Shown piece after piece: positions 10,936 to 22,779 of a DNA stretch of 64,000 nt; positions within the stretch are counted from its first letter, which is position 1; every line of letters begins with the position of its first letter. This stretch comes from Selaginella moellendorffii. Taxonomy: Eukaryota > Streptophyta > Lycopodiopsida > Selaginellales > Selaginellaceae. A program made the position numbers and the translations under genes. The stretch covers positions 804,978 through 868,977 of the forward strand of contig NW_003314325.1 of the NCBI RefSeq assembly GCF_000143415.4, written 5' to 3'. Under the pieces are notes generated by a model, which worked only from the letters and a program-made list of their open reading frames with translations, had not been told where the DNA came from and did no database searches.

Positions 10936-11007
10936 CGGTTTCACCCCTGCATACAATGTAAGGGTTATTTATGGAGTGTAGAGATAATACAATGAGTAAG
11001 GAAGCAA

Positions 11008-11105
11008 CTGATGGGGTCTACTCTGATGGATTCAGTGGTTGTGAATTTTGAGTCAGAGAAATCGGCTGCCAAGTTTGTTGGAATGTACCTACGGGTGATC
11101 TTCCC
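11008..11105 (+). pseudogene. Inverted HISN3 exon 3 piece
   Basis: Reads [20 protein letters not shown] followed by FVGMY on the plus strand, matching HISN3 exon 3 ([20 protein letters not shown]) with a three-residue deletion. It lies next to an HISN3 relic on the opposite strand, so a local inversion separated the two halves of the exon. Confidence 0.8.
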
Positions 11106-11179
11106 TGCGAACTTGTGTTCATAGCAAGGAGTTCAAATGGCATTGCAGCAGTAGGATCAGTATTTAACATTGTAATGCC

Positions 11180-11560
11180 TTATGCCATGTTATGTTCTTT
11201 GAGAGTTCACAACTAAAGATGACTCCACCTTAATAGTGCCTGGCCAGTATTAATAAGACCTGGCCAAATTGCGATAGGCACTAGGCAGTTCCAGCCATGG
11301 TTTTCGGCACTCTTTCTAAAAGCGAAGTTGCAAATGTTTTGGCACTGGTTGGTATAGACTGGCCTGGGTTGTAAATGAAAGTCTCGGTTCTTGGCCTTGA
11401 ATTGTCCAGCCACCTTGGCCAGTCTTTGCGCTACAATGGCAGGCATTTCCAAGTAATGTTTTACAATGAGTGTGTTCTTGGACTTGTGGAAGTGAAAAAA
11501 ACTTGTTTAGGTTAAGTTCTCAAAGAACAGAACATCGCTAGGGAAGAACATAACATGGCC
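11180..11560. repeat. Short inverted repeat around a 300-bp spacer
   Basis: CCATGTTATGTTCTTTGAGA near 11,183 recurs as an imperfect reverse complement near 11,515-11,558 (TCTCAAAGAACAGAACAT and AACATAACATGGCCTAGCC). The same sequence occurs once near 4855 in unit 1. The spacer holds no recognisable gene. It marks an inversion junction between peptide-gene and HISN3 relics. Confidence 0.6.
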
Positions 11561-11599
11561 TAGCCTTGAAAAGAAATACAAAAAACATCCAACCAAAAA

Positions 11600-11803
11600 T
11601 CATGGAAAACACGCACAGAGCTCTATCGAGCCCACAAGTGTTTGTTTGATCCATCGCATGGTCTGTAAATCCAGCTCAAACAGTAAGAAACTATCAAGAT
11701 TATAGAGAAGAAAACTGCTACCTTCATTTCCAGCAGCAAAAGCAGCAGTGATGCGCAGGCACGATAGGAGCAATGCAAGCAGAAGCTTTTGAGAAGGAGC
11801 CAT
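11600..11803 (-). pseudogene. Secreted-peptide gene, 5' portion, beside HISN3
   Basis: ATG at 11,803 opens a 27-residue signal-peptide exon (MAPSQKLLLALLLSCLRITA, then AFAAGNE) ending in phase 1 at a GTAGCA donor (11,721), the same structure as exon 1 of the 56,798-57,220 gene. A candidate next acceptor (TTTACAG) lies near 11,662, but no PSY-like terminal exon follows, so the mature peptide is missing. If unspliced, the frame runs on to about 67 residues. Confidence 0.5.
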
Positions 11804-12009
11804 TTCTCCACAACAGGAGCAAAAGGAATGAGGAAACAGAAGGGGCAGCCATAGGTAAAGCTCCACGAGCAGAGACTCACACAGAAGCTCCCACCGACTT
11901 TTAGAATGCGAAGTGTTGGTCACTGAATGGTCATAGCGTTTACAATTTAGGGTGGATCAAAAGACGACCTAACCTCGGAAATGAATTCAGGATTAATATT
12001 ATACAAAGA

Positions 12010-13277
12010 TTAAGATTGCTGATCTCTGTGCCAACTCAAGACATCGGAATATGAAACATTGCCTCCAAATATGTCGAGAGCAGAGCCAACAGTCACGTCT
12101 ACAACGCCTCGCCCAGCATTTTTTATGAGATCCAGATCTTCGAGCGATGTTACCCCACCAGCATACGTAACCGGGATCTACACCAATAGTCACTCACAAG
12201 TAAGACACCCAGATCATGAAGAGTCAAAGATGATACGTACTGGAGACCATTGGCCCAAGATCTTGACAAGCTCCTCGTCGATTCCCAGCCTGGGGTAGCA
12301 GCGGTGGCGATAAGATTCCAGCTTAAACTATTCTTACTACTTGTCTTACCGCTTTCCTTCGACGTCCACCCCATGGACAAGAAACTCGTCAGCTGATTGC
12401 GCCAAACCGGATAGAGTTCCTTCAGTGATAGGCAGATCACTGAACTTTTGCCACCGGTCGGTCACGACCATGTACACTCCATCCTGGTAAAGTTTCAGAT
12501 GTTACAAGCTATCCATAGCATTGCGTTTTACTCACCTTCTTTCTGCAACTCAGGTCCAAAACGAGCCTCTTCCGGCCAACTAGGCGTACTAGCCGCTGGA
12601 GCCTTTCAGTGTCGACCTTGCCGTCCTTAAACACGAACTAGAAAAACCAAAGTTGGAGTTATTCCCTCATAAGACTGATATAAAACACTTACCGAGGTGA
12701 CAATCACATGACTCGCTCCAGCATCGAGATAAGACTTCGCGTTCCCCAAGTTGACACCGCCACCGATCTGCAAGCCACCTGAAATCTAGCAGAAACGAGA
12801 GCTGTCAAAACCTAGAAACAAATGCAATAGTAAGAAAAAAACATCACTTGCCCGGATACGCTTCCAGTGCCGCGAGCGCTGCTTTCAGGCTCAAAGAATC
12901 TCCCCCGAGCATGATCACGTGTCCACCGGGAAGATCATCGCGGCGATACATTCCAGCAAACTCGGCAGCCGATTTCTCCGACTCGAAATTCACAACCAGC
13001 GAAGACTGCGACGAATCCAGCAGAGTAGATCCCACGATTTGCTTCACCTTTCCCTACAAAAAAACGCACACATCCAGCATTGTATCTCTCTCTCTCTGAA
13101 ACCCTTACATTGTGGATGTCAATGCAGGGCCTAAAGCGCACAGCTCGACGATCGACTGGAAATCTCCAAGAACACGGTCAATCCCGATCACATTCGCGGA
13201 TTACCTTGCTGCTGCTGGCCGATCGGACGAGATGGAGAGAAGGAAGAAGAAGAAGACGAAGCAAACGCGCGCTCCAT
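12010..13277 (-). CDS. HISN3: HISN3: ProFAR isomerase (HisA), histidine biosynthesis
   Basis: Eight exons (13277-13205, 13155-13109, 13053-12852, 12778-12693, 12637-12536, 12483-12350, 12289-12241, 12177-12010) encode 286 residues. The enzyme isomerises ProFAR to PRFAR, the fourth step of histidine synthesis, in plastids. The Ser-rich N-terminus ([12 protein letters not shown]) fits a short transit peptide. Diagnostic blocks are [85 protein letters not shown] and [13 protein letters not shown]. The Asp of CIDIH and the Asp of HGVDVEG match the (beta/alpha)8-barrel catalytic acids. Intron 3 begins GC, not GT (G|GCAAGT at 12,851), a canonical-looking GC-AG intron. At least three broken copies lie to the left. 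Confidence 0.93.
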
Positions 13278-13784
13278 CCTCGAAATAGTTTTGCCCTAGC
13301 GAACGGTTTAGGGCTTATGCGGGGCTTTAACGGCCTTGACAGAATATCCCTAGACGGAATGTCCATTCCGCGTGGACCCCCTAAAGCGCGCCAGCGCGGC
13401 AATGCGACAGCCGCATCAACGCGGAAACGCAGCGCGTTCTTTACCAAAGCGCCTTTACACTGGCGCTTTGGAGCTACCAAACCGCTAACCACGCCCTTCC
13501 CCACTGCGCCTCCCGTTACGCTATGGATGCCGCAATGGTTTTTTAAAAATAAGAAATTCTCGCGATTTTCTTGCTTCTTCGCCGCAGGATCACAGCACCA
13601 AGCTTGGAGCTTCGTCTCGGACTTCCATCGCTTCTTCGCAGGTAAATCTCCAAACTCTCTAGATCTGGGCCTTGAATTCGTAGCTTAAGCGCTTGGATTT
13701 TGCCCGTGTCTCCCGGACGGAAAAATGAAATGGTTTCCAGTGCAGGGCTCTTGGCGGCTCGAGAAGAGAGAGAGAGAGTGAGCG
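13278..13784. promoter_or_regulatory. Divergent promoter region HISN3 / calmodulin
   Basis: The 507 bp between the divergent start codons hold both 5' UTRs. On the calmodulin side a probable 5' UTR intron runs from CGCAG|GTAAATC (donor at 13,641) to TTCCAGTGCAG (acceptor near 13,745), followed by a GA-rich leader just before the ATG. TTTAGGG near 13,308 resembles a telo-box, common in plant housekeeping promoters. Confidence 0.5.
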
Positions 13785-14347
13785 ATGGCAGCCGCGGCCG
13801 AGCAGCTCACACAGGAGCAATTGGCGGAGTTCAAGGAAGCCTTCAGCTTGTTCGACAAAGATGGTGATGGTAAGAAGATGAAAACTCTTTCTTCCTCGTG
13901 TTCTTCCTTCGCGTTCTTCCTAGTTCTTAGATCATTCCTCTAAATCCTTTGATACAATCGGGGAATCCGCCAGGCTGCATTACAACCAAGGAGCTGGGCA
14001 CGGTGATGAGATCCCTGGGACAGAACCCAACCGAGGCGGAGCTGCAGGACATGATCAACGAGGTGGACGCCGACGGCAATGGAACCATCGATTTCGCCGA
14101 GTTCTTGAGCCTCATGGCGCGCAAGATGAAGGACACGGACTCGGAGGAGGAGCTCAAGGAGGCGTTCCGGGTGTTCGACAAGGACCAGAACGGATTCATC
14201 TCCGCGGTGGAGCTGCGGCACGTAATGACGAATCTGGGCGAGAAGCTCACGGACGAGGAGGTGGACGAGATGATCCGGGAGGCGGACGTGGACGGCGACG
14301 GGCAGATCAACTACGAGGAGTTTGTCAAGATGATGATGGTCAAGTAG
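13785..14347 (+). CDS. CAM: Calmodulin
   Basis: Two exons (13785-13869 and 13974-14347) encode 152 residues with four EF-hands. The single intron splits the Gly codon of the first loop (DKDGDG|CITT), the conserved plant calmodulin intron position. Loops 2-4 are [24 protein letters not shown] and [12 protein letters not shown], all with the expected Ca2+ ligands. The N-terminus [12 protein letters not shown] is three residues longer than the standard plant MADQLT start. The Cys in loop 1 is typical of plant calmodulin. It is a cytosolic/nuclear Ca2+ sensor that activates kinases, transporters and transcription factors. The CT-rich stretch after the stop is a likely 3' UTR. Confidence 0.97.
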
Positions 14348-14969
14348 GACGGATCTCGAGGTTTCAAGACCTCTAGATCAAGCTCGAGAGAAATCAAGAG
14401 TGAGAAAGAGAAAGTTTAACATTTATATATAGGTTTTTTTCGTTGATCATCGCCTCTTTCTTTGCTTTGTGATCATGGTCCGCATTATGCAGAAATATCT
14501 TTCTCTCCTCTCTCTCTTAGATCGATCGATTGACGTCCGCGAATATGCTTGATATAATCCGACCACGTATTTGACCACATGCTTGTACCCGCCACCTTTT
14601 GTCATGCGTGCAATTCGTATCGTTTTCCTTGCATCCCATCGTCTATGGACTAGAATTCTTGTTTTTTTCCCCCTCAGTTTTCAATGCTGAGCGGATAATG
14701 CCCAGCTTGCGAGGCAAGGAAAAACAAAATACATAAAAAAAGCATCAATTCAACCACGTACCCTTATGAATCCTCGACACTTGGCTAGTCTGCATATTCC
14801 TTGACAGGAATATTTTCTCATCTTCCTTGCATTCATACAAGCTTCGAAGGGGCAGAAAAATAAGAAGTTCCGCAGATCCCGCTCTCCGCACCTGAACTCA
14901 ACACCTGCAGCACCTGCACTCAGTCCGCACCGCACTCAGCACCTGCACACACCCCAAGCCAGTAAGATC
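14348..14969. other. Calmodulin 3' UTR and intergenic spacer
   Basis: No gene is seen in this 622-bp stretch. The first ~200 bp are A/T- and CT-rich, fitting a 3' UTR. The last ~70 bp before the racemase-like ATG contain a C-rich tandem motif (CACCTGCA/CACTCAGTCCGCAC) that may belong to that gene's leader. Confidence 0.5.
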
Positions 14970-15790
14970 ATGCAAAGCCTTGCCTCGTGTCAGCTGCTCC
15001 ACTACCCCCACAGCGTTGGAGTCTTGGGCGGAGGATTCCACTCCGTCCCGACCCTGCAATTCCTCAAGAGGCTCCGGGAGGCCACAGCGGCCGAGGGCGA
15101 CCTCCTCCGCATCCCCCTCGTGCTCTGCGGCGATCCAAACGCCTCCCACCACCTCGGCGCTCTCATCCAGCAGCGAGAGTTTCTCGAGGACGCCGGCGCC
15201 AAATGCATTGCGCTGCCCTGCCCCTCGTCCCTCCGCTGGTTTACGTGCCTCGACTCGGGCTCCTCCGCCAAGCTGCTCAACGTCGTCGATTCCCTCGTCG
15301 AGGAGCTCCACCGCGCCGAGCTGCGGCCGCTCCAGGGCGCCGCCAGGCCCAGGATTGGGATCCTCACTTGCCAGGGCCTCGAGTTCTACCAGGAGAAGCT
15401 TGAGCAAGAGGTGATGTCCTCGAAGAGCTAGCAGCTTCTGATGACATAAGTTGGATCTTCCTTCTCTTTTTCCCACAGGGATTCGAGGTTGTGCTGCCAG
15501 ACAAGGCCTCCAAGGATCGTCTCATCGTTCCAGCCATGGCGGCTCTCGAGAGGAGAGACTTCCAGGGACACCGGAGCCTCATTCGCGTCGCGATCCATAT
15601 GCTGCTCGTGAATGCCGTCAACCGGGTCATCGGGGACGATCTCACGGCTGCGCTGTGGGCCGATGATCCTTTACTCCTCCAGTGCATCGATCCGGCAAAC
15701 TCGCTGGCCAAAGCTACGGTGAATTGGGCCAAGCAGCAGATCCAAACTCACGATATCAAGTGTCGGGGACGACGAGCTTGCGATCTCTGA
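14970..15790 (+). CDS. Asp/Glu racemase-family protein
   Basis: Two exons (14970-15410, 15479-15790) encode 250 residues resembling the plant Asp/Glu racemase-like proteins. Visible blocks are SVGVLGGGFHSVPTLQFLKR, IPLVLCGDPNASHH, the first catalytic-Cys region GAKCIALPCPSS, RIGILTCQG-EFYQEKLEQ, then GFEVVLPDK across the splice, and CIDPANSLAKATVNWA. The family interconverts L- and D-amino acids with two Cys residues. The bacterial second-Cys motif (GCTE-P) is absent, the region reading HMLLVNAVNRVIGDD, so racemase activity is doubtful. The next gene is convergent, its stop codon 104 bp away. Confidence 0.8.
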
Positions 15791-15894
15791 TATAAGAACT
15801 TAGCGAGCTTTGAGCTGGAAAATAACTTTATACACAAGTGTTAATATACACAAATAGATTCAATCGACAAACCCGGAGAGAGTTGCTCTGTGGA

Positions 15895-17216
15895 TCACAG
15901 CTTCATCACGCACATCGCTCCCCACGGTGGATTGTGCTGGTGATCCAGCGGAGGCTTGGTTACCACGGCTCGCCATGTCCGCTTCACCGGATGGTAAATC
16001 TGGAATAGAATGTTACACCTTCTCGTGGTGCTCCGGGACCACGAACGAGGACTCCTCTCGTATCGCTGCTCGTTCACGCCGCCAGGAATCACGTAAACTT
16101 CCCCGTCCAGTCCTACCAATCGGCAGGAGCTCTCGGCGGCCAGCGGCGATGGAAGCTCGGACTCTGGATACCACCGGTTGGATCCAAAGTCATATCTAGA
16201 AAGCCAAGAACAATCGATGTTACGCGAGAAAACAAAGAAACCACTCAACCATACCTGAGAAGCTTCGAGTTCTCCAGCATGAAAACGCTGGGAAGACCGT
16301 CAACATCTCCATACAACACGGCAATCCTCCCGAGACGAAGCCTCTCTCCATCCTCCCACATCGCCTCGAGCTTCCTCCAGCTCCCACTACCAAAGCTGAA
16401 AACCTCTCCATCGTTGTAGTGCTCGTCAACCGGCAGGACCCCGGAAATGGTCCGAGCCTCGCCATAGCCACCGATCACCCAAAACTCGTCCCCTACAAAA
16501 AATCCCGAGCACCCGGCCCGGATGCTGTGGAGCCCCGGAAGACTCTCCCACGAATCTCTTGCCAGATCGTACTTCTCCGCCTCGCAAATCCTGTCACCGC
16601 CAGCTCGAAACTGGGCGTGACGCGATCCACCGCCAGCCACGATCAAGCACCCCTGGAAGATCCCACACGCAAAGCTCCCCCTGGGAGTTTTCATGTCCTG
16701 GCACTGCTCCCACTGTGATCTCACCGGATCATACTTGAAGACCGAGGAGGAAGCCACAGGACGATCCATGGGAAAGTTCCTGGCGTCGAAGAGCGATCCG
16801 CCAAGCACGTAGAGCTGCTGCCCCGCGGCCACGCACTCGAAGTTGCTCATGCTGTAGCGCGAGGGATTGCACGGCATCGGCGAGAATGTGCTCCATAGCT
16901 GCGCGCGCGGATCAAACACCTCGCCGCGGCAGAGCGACGGATCGTCGCGGAAGAGGTAGAGGAACTCCTCGCCCTTGCCCAGCTTCCGGCGGAGCTGGAT
17001 GATGAAATCGCCCGACAGCGCCGCGTTCCAGGATCGGCACACGGATCTCAAGCGGCCGTGCTGCCAAAGCGGCACGCACGCCAGGCACACGCAAGCCAGA
17101 TCATTCGGGAGCCCTGGAATGAGATTGCGGATGCCGAGCGTCGAGAATTCCAGCCACAGGCTGCTCGCGGAGGATCCACTGGCGCCATTGACGATCCTGC
17201 CCCTGCTCCTAACCAT
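15895..17216 (-). CDS. F-box/kelch-repeat protein
   Basis: Two exons (17216-16255, 16195-15895) encode about 420 residues. An F-box-like segment occupies about residues 30-75 (LIPGLPNDLACVCLACVP, then RLRSVCRSWNAAL), the part that binds SKP1 in an SCF ubiquitin ligase. Kelch blades follow with paired Gly and spaced aromatics: LYVLGGSLFDARN, LIVAGGGSRHAQFRAGGDR, FWVIGGYGEARTISGVLP and VYVIPGGVN. The intron lies late, in the LLR|YDF junction. The substrate cannot be told from sequence. The upstream 455 bp (17,217-17,671) hold the promoter and a telo-box-like AACCCTAA at 17,264. Confidence 0.9.
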
Positions 17217-17671
17217 CAAATCCTCTACCTGGACGACGCGAAGACCCCGCCCCAGGCCCCAAGAACCCTAATCTGGCATTTCCCAACAAAAGGTGTGACC
17301 GGTCGGATGTGCGACAAGTGGCACGATCCTAACCGTTGGCATAATGCCTTTTAAATTAACGTAAAGTAGATATATAGATAATACAAACCGGCAGCCTCTT
17401 TTCCAGTCGAGAGCGTCGTCTCGAAAATTTCCATCTCGACTTGGTCACTGTTGCTGGCCTCTAGAACAATCACCGGAACGAAAAAACTTTGAGCCCCGGT
17501 GCTAAGTAAGTAGTTGTCACTTCTCCAATTCTCGAATCAATTTCACGGCTTTCCAATTCCCAGATCATTCCACCACCTACACACCACGAGAGCAATCCAT
17601 TAGAACAAATCGAGAAGCGAGAGAGCTCTTCGAGACATTACCCCTGCGAGCCCGAAAAATCTCTAAGTCGT

Positions 17672-19907
17672 TCAAGTCGAGCGATGGCTGTGGCCTTCAT
17701 CGCTTGAGCTGTTCGAAGACCTTCTAGCCGTGGGTGGGAACGGTTCATACATCCTACTAGAAAGGAAAAACACAAAACCATTTCTCTCGTCAGTTCGCTA
17801 CGCACGAAGAAAGAAGGCGAAAACGAGAAACTAGCTTACCCCAAGTGCAGTGATGTCTGCAGCATCTGTGGGTGGTGTTCCACAAACGCTGGCAATGGAG
17901 CTAACTGGCCATGAATCGAGAATGGCAAAGTTACAGACGGAGGTTCCCTTGTCTCCAGTGGAGTTGCTACCACGTTGAGGGTAGCCAACGGCTTTCCACC
18001 ACTATCAATTACGCTGTGGATGCCATTGAGCTGCGTGAGGAAAAAAAAAAGAGAAAATTTAGAAGAAACTTGTTAACAAAACACGAAAAGAAAAGAAAAA
18101 ACGTTACCTTCCGCCTCAGATGGTCATTTTCTCTCTGCAGATGAAGCTCCTGTAAGAAAATGTGTTAGTTTCACCTTGCATACACGAGACAAAAGAGAAA
18201 ATGAGAATTTACCTTCCTACGGAGCTCGTCGAGCTGTTCGGCAATGAGCTGATCCTGTTAAAACGCACAACCCCATGGTTACGGATAGATTCAGACAAGC
18301 TTTTGTTTGAACTCACCTTTCTAGCGCGGATACGTTCAAGTCCACTCAGCAGTCGGTGCTCTAGCTGCTGTAGATCCTTGATGCCTAAGTGTATGAGATC
18401 CTCGCCAACCATGTGGCTGCAGACAATCGCAAACAAACTTTAGAGAGTTTTGCTTTTCTGATGCTGCAAGCAGAAGCATACCGGTGAGTCTGCTGCAGCT
18501 GTTCTATTTGTTGCTTGAGACGAATGAGCTCTCGACCCCAGCGCTACAATAAAAGACACACCAAAGCTTTCAGTACAGAGAAACTACAAAAGAGACTTCA
18601 TCTCAACTCACCTCATTATCGTGATCGACGATACTGGTGTTATGGTTTCCCTCGGGGTACCTCCCATAGCGATCCAGTATCTCCTTCATGCTTCATTTGG
18701 AACCAAAAGAAACAAAGGTGAGTGAACGAGTTTCCAAGCTCTCTACGGCGAGAGAAAAAAGTACCACCAAGTCAAGGAGAGAAAAAAAAAAAACAAAACC
18801 GCACAAAAACGCAAATAAACACGACGAAAATGACATGCAACACAAACAACTGGGAATTAACTTCCCTTCCGACCCGCAGTCTCAATCCCCACTTTATCTG
18901 ACGCGTCAGATTACCCAGCAAGCCATGGCAAACTGTACTAAACCAATGCAGACAAACTAGATCCGGCCATTGGATCCACACACCACCCGAATCCATCCAC
19001 GGCCACAATTGGCTCCCTCACGTACCTTATCCAGATTTTCCCGCAGCAAAGACCATTCCTTTGGGAAAGAAGAAGAAGGAACTCACAAAAACAAACAAGA
19101 CAAACCACCCGAGACTGAGAAGAGAGAGAGAGAGAGAGGCAAAAAAGAAATTGCAGAAAGAGCGACTCCATCCATCCATCCAACCATCGCACAGATTCTA
19201 CGGCAAGCATCAATTTCAGGACAGATGCAACTTGCGTTTAGCCGCATTTACAGCCACCGATTGGCTCGCAGAATCTGCTCACGCGATGTCCAGCAAAAAG
19301 AAAGGCAAGAAAAATATCGTACCACAAGTAGTTAACAGACGTAAACACGCCATCAAACTCAGTTTTCAATCAGGAAACCACAACGAGAAAACGATGTTTA
19401 ACGCAGCCAACCAAAAACCGGCAAATCGAAGCCACAGAGGGAAAGAAAAAACAGGAGGAAGCACGAATCAGCAAACTTTTTTCTGAAAAGGGTAATGCAG
19501 AAACCACACCAACAAGCCAAAACAAACAATATGCTGCCTCTCCTTTCGATGGCTTTTATCTCCTTCTCTCCAGGACTGACTGCCAAGAACACGATACGGC
19601 GCCCAAACAACCATGCAATCGATCCGTCCGAGAGAGCCCAGGCAATGCCAGCTCGCAAATTCCAAAAGAAAGCAAACCAGCCAGCTACCGCTCGATGGAT
19701 TCTCGCGGAGAACACGTACCTGGTGCTGCTGGAGGAGTACTCAAAGAGCTTGCCGGTGCTGGAGAAGATGATGAGCGCAATCTGGGCATCGCACAGCACC
19801 GACAGCTCGTGCGCCTTCTTGAGCAGGCCACCGCGGCGCTTGGAGAAGGTAACCTGCCGATTCGTGGCATTCTCTATCCGCTTGATCTCGATTTTCCCGC
19901 GGCCCAT
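17672..19907 (-). CDS. MIKCc-type MADS-box transcription factor
   Basis: Eight exons (19907-19720, 18690-18612, 18543-18482, 18416-18317, 18254-18213, 18149-18108, 18030-17840, 17756-17672) encode 262 residues. The MADS domain begins [20 protein letters not shown] and continues [20 protein letters not shown]. The I region is on exon 2, and the K domain spans exons 3-6 ([34 protein letters not shown]). Exon lengths of 62, 100, 42 and 42 nt for the K domain are the classic MIKCc pattern. The protein should dimerise, bind CArG boxes and regulate development. The first intron (~1.03 kb) is far longer than any other intron here, and long first introns often carry regulatory elements in this family. 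The C-terminus ends in a Ser-rich tail. Confidence 0.95.
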
Positions 19908-22779
19908 TGGAAAGAAGAAATCTCGGCGCCGCGGGTGGGAAAGAGAGATAGGGAGGGAGATCCTTGGCGAGGCAATGCTTACTGCGTCGCGGCTCCCACG
20001 TCCGGGCTTCCACTTCCGGCTTCCACTTCGAGCTTCTAGCGCTTTTTAGAGCTCGTCCGCCCCTGCTTTTAAGCCCCCTTTCCTATTCCGGCGCCGCCGC
20101 CCTATACATGCACACACACAGCACGACGAAGGCGGAGAAGAAGAAATCTTCCGCCATAGCCAGCGCGCCCCGCCCAGCGCCGCGCGCTCGCCTCAAAGAA
20201 ACCTAAAATATTATCGCGCCCAAGAGCGCGATCTAGAGGAAGAAGAAGAAGAAGAAGAGAAGCTCCTTCGTCATTCCTATGGAGTTTTATCCCCACTTCT
20301 CATTTGAAAAATTGCCCCCATTGCTCGTTGAAGGGCGTGCACGTAAAATCTAATCCCCTGTACTGCATTTTTACTTTTCGGGCCTACGCTATGCCCGTCA
20401 ACGCCCGTCGGCGCCCGTCACGGGCATACGGTGGCTATTCCGAGGCTGTGCACCGTATCTCGTATGCCCCGTTTAGCTTAGGGCTTTCTATAATTAGCGT
20501 TGGCCTTTGCCAATTTTGGAAGCCTTCGCCGCCGGGTCCGCGAGGAGGTAATTATTGCAAATGTGGCCCGTACAGGCCCGCGGTAAATGGGAGAATTGGG
20601 CATCGCATTGGGGGGACTTAACCTTGCGGCGTGGGGTGAAAAAAGTTAATATTTGGCTATACGAGCCGCGGTAAATGCTGGCTAAATGGGACGGGTAACA
20701 TCTGGCGCGGCACCTTCCATTACCTTCGATGGGCGCGCCAGCCAATGGGCGCGTTTTCACCCCACTCCCGAGTGTTTTTTACGGCCGCGGTAAGAAGGCG
20801 CCGCGGGAACGGGAAAAGAAGGAAAAGGACGGACGCCAGAGGCGTGTTCGATTCCCCTCCAGATTTTTTTTCTTTCCAGATTTTTCTTTTACCCCACTTT
20901 TTTGCTATTTCCTGTTATTTTTAGCGGGAATCATTGCCTAGCCTACGAGGAATATGCCACCGATTCCAATTCGAATTTGAAAAGCTAGGGTTCTTACGAC
21001 TTCTTTTGGAAAGGCTGTGTGGAGCCACCATAGCTCTTTCCGTCCCAGATGGAAGAATTGCCTTTCATTATTGTACTTGGTGATTAGTGTCGTTGTCACC
21101 AAAAACAATGCCTTTCTTTTTCTTCCACTGTGGAGGGCGGGGACTCGTCGGTCCCTCCTCGGGGCCCCCATTCCTCTTTTCTCCTCTGATTCCACGCACG
21201 CAAGGCGGAAAAGGAGAGAGTTTTCTAGCTGGGAAACAGTGTAGAAGAGAGAGAGAGGGAAAGTGAAAGTGAGAGGAGCGAGCTCCAAGTACCTTTGGAG
21301 CAGCAGCCCAGGGCCATCAGATCAGACATCCCTGCGTTCCTGCCGACCCTGTCGCTGGTTTGATTTGATTTCTCGTCGCCAAGTTGCTCTCAATCCATTT
21401 CAATCCCCAGGGAGTAACTTAAGGCGCTGAGAAAATCCTGGAATCACCCCGGCCAACAAGCATCTCTCAGACTTTAATGCGAAATGGAAGGGACGCCAGC
21501 GTCAAAAGAGAAAGGCTGCCTGTCGGTTACTTGCCTGAGGTAGCGGAAAACTCTGGGCTTTTGGCGCACTTCTTTCGTATCTTCGACCATTTCCAGCAAA
21601 GCCTCGACTGCAGCGGAAGGAAAACACGGAAACAAGAGTGAGAAAACAATTCAATGACGTCGGCCAACTGTGACAAGTTGGGCATTTTCTTGTGTCACGT
21701 ACCTTTGTACCTCCGGATACCTCCGTGGCTTCTCTCCGTCCACATAAGAGATCTCTGCGTGCTGCAGCGCTCTAAAATGCGAGAAGATCACTGCTTAGAT
21801 CCTGCTTGACCGTCCACCACATTCTTGTGTCAGGGACCAACAAGCGGGATCTTCCCAATATAAGGAAATCTCTCCAAAAGTTTGCTTGCAGAGCACCCCC
21901 TGGAAAAAGGCTACTGTAAGCATAGCGGGAAACAAATTATTGTGGAAATGGAAAGTAGAAGCTGAGGTGACTACATTAACTACGGTGGAGCATATAAACT
22001 AGAGTAAAATGTGCAAGGACATGATACCTCTTGAGCATCGTAACAGCATTCCTTCTTCCGTCGTCCTTTTTCGACTTATCTTGGTGTTGTGGCTTGCACA
22101 GAGCTGGACTCCACGCTCACTCGGTACAATGCTTTCTTGAGAGTTTGGAGCCGCTATTGTCCTTGACTGTGGTTGTTTCCTTTGTGTCCTGTGCATGACA
22201 ACGCCAGAACAAAGTTAGAGATCGTAAATCTGACAGATTACCTCCTTATAGATACAGACCACCAAAGTGCACATTTGATCTGGTTGCAGCGTCCGGCCCT
22301 TCGAAAGGCAAGCCGAGAGAAAAACAAGCACTATACAACAAAACAGATAACTTTATCGATTGCTTTTCGGGCGACCTGCAAGCGCAAATTAAACTCGACC
22401 GCGTTACCCTTCAGGATATTAGTTTAATCGCTTGCAGTTCCGGCTAAAAAATGCTTTCCTAAAAGACAACCAACGCGCAAGTCCCTGCAAGCACACAATT
22501 TCAGTAGTTTCCGCGAGCAAGTTGAGCACCGACACCGTACCTTCGAGTTACTAAAAGACGACAACGATGATCGGATTCTTCATGACAACGGCAACACATT
22601 CACCCTACTGCCTGGAAAAAATGAGTGTGCACAACAGGGAGCAAAAGAAAGAGAAAATAAAGCCGCAATTGAGGTCATTCCTAAAGCAGAGCAGACATTA
22701 GAAATGATACCTCTCACTCTTCTTTCGCTCTCTTTTTGCGTTGTTGTTTGTGTTTTCCTTGCCTTGAATATAGTCGTGT
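19908..22779. promoter_or_regulatory. MADS-box upstream region / transporter 3' flank
   Basis: No gene is recognised in these 2.9 kb. Positions 19,908-20,240 are a GA/CT-rich 5' UTR-like leader. Around 20,390-20,460 lie a 10-bp tandem motif (GCCCGTC repeated three times) and two overlapping hairpins. AGCCAATGGGCGCG near 20,740 contains a CCAAT box. The stretch 21,300-22,780 is mixed sequence downstream of the transporter stop, fitting its 3' UTR plus spacer. Confidence 0.4.

Noticed and set aside
13080-13688. 202-codon plus-strand frame
   Set aside because: Lies antisense to HISN3 exons 1-2 and across the divergent promoter; low-complexity Arg-rich composition with no family match.
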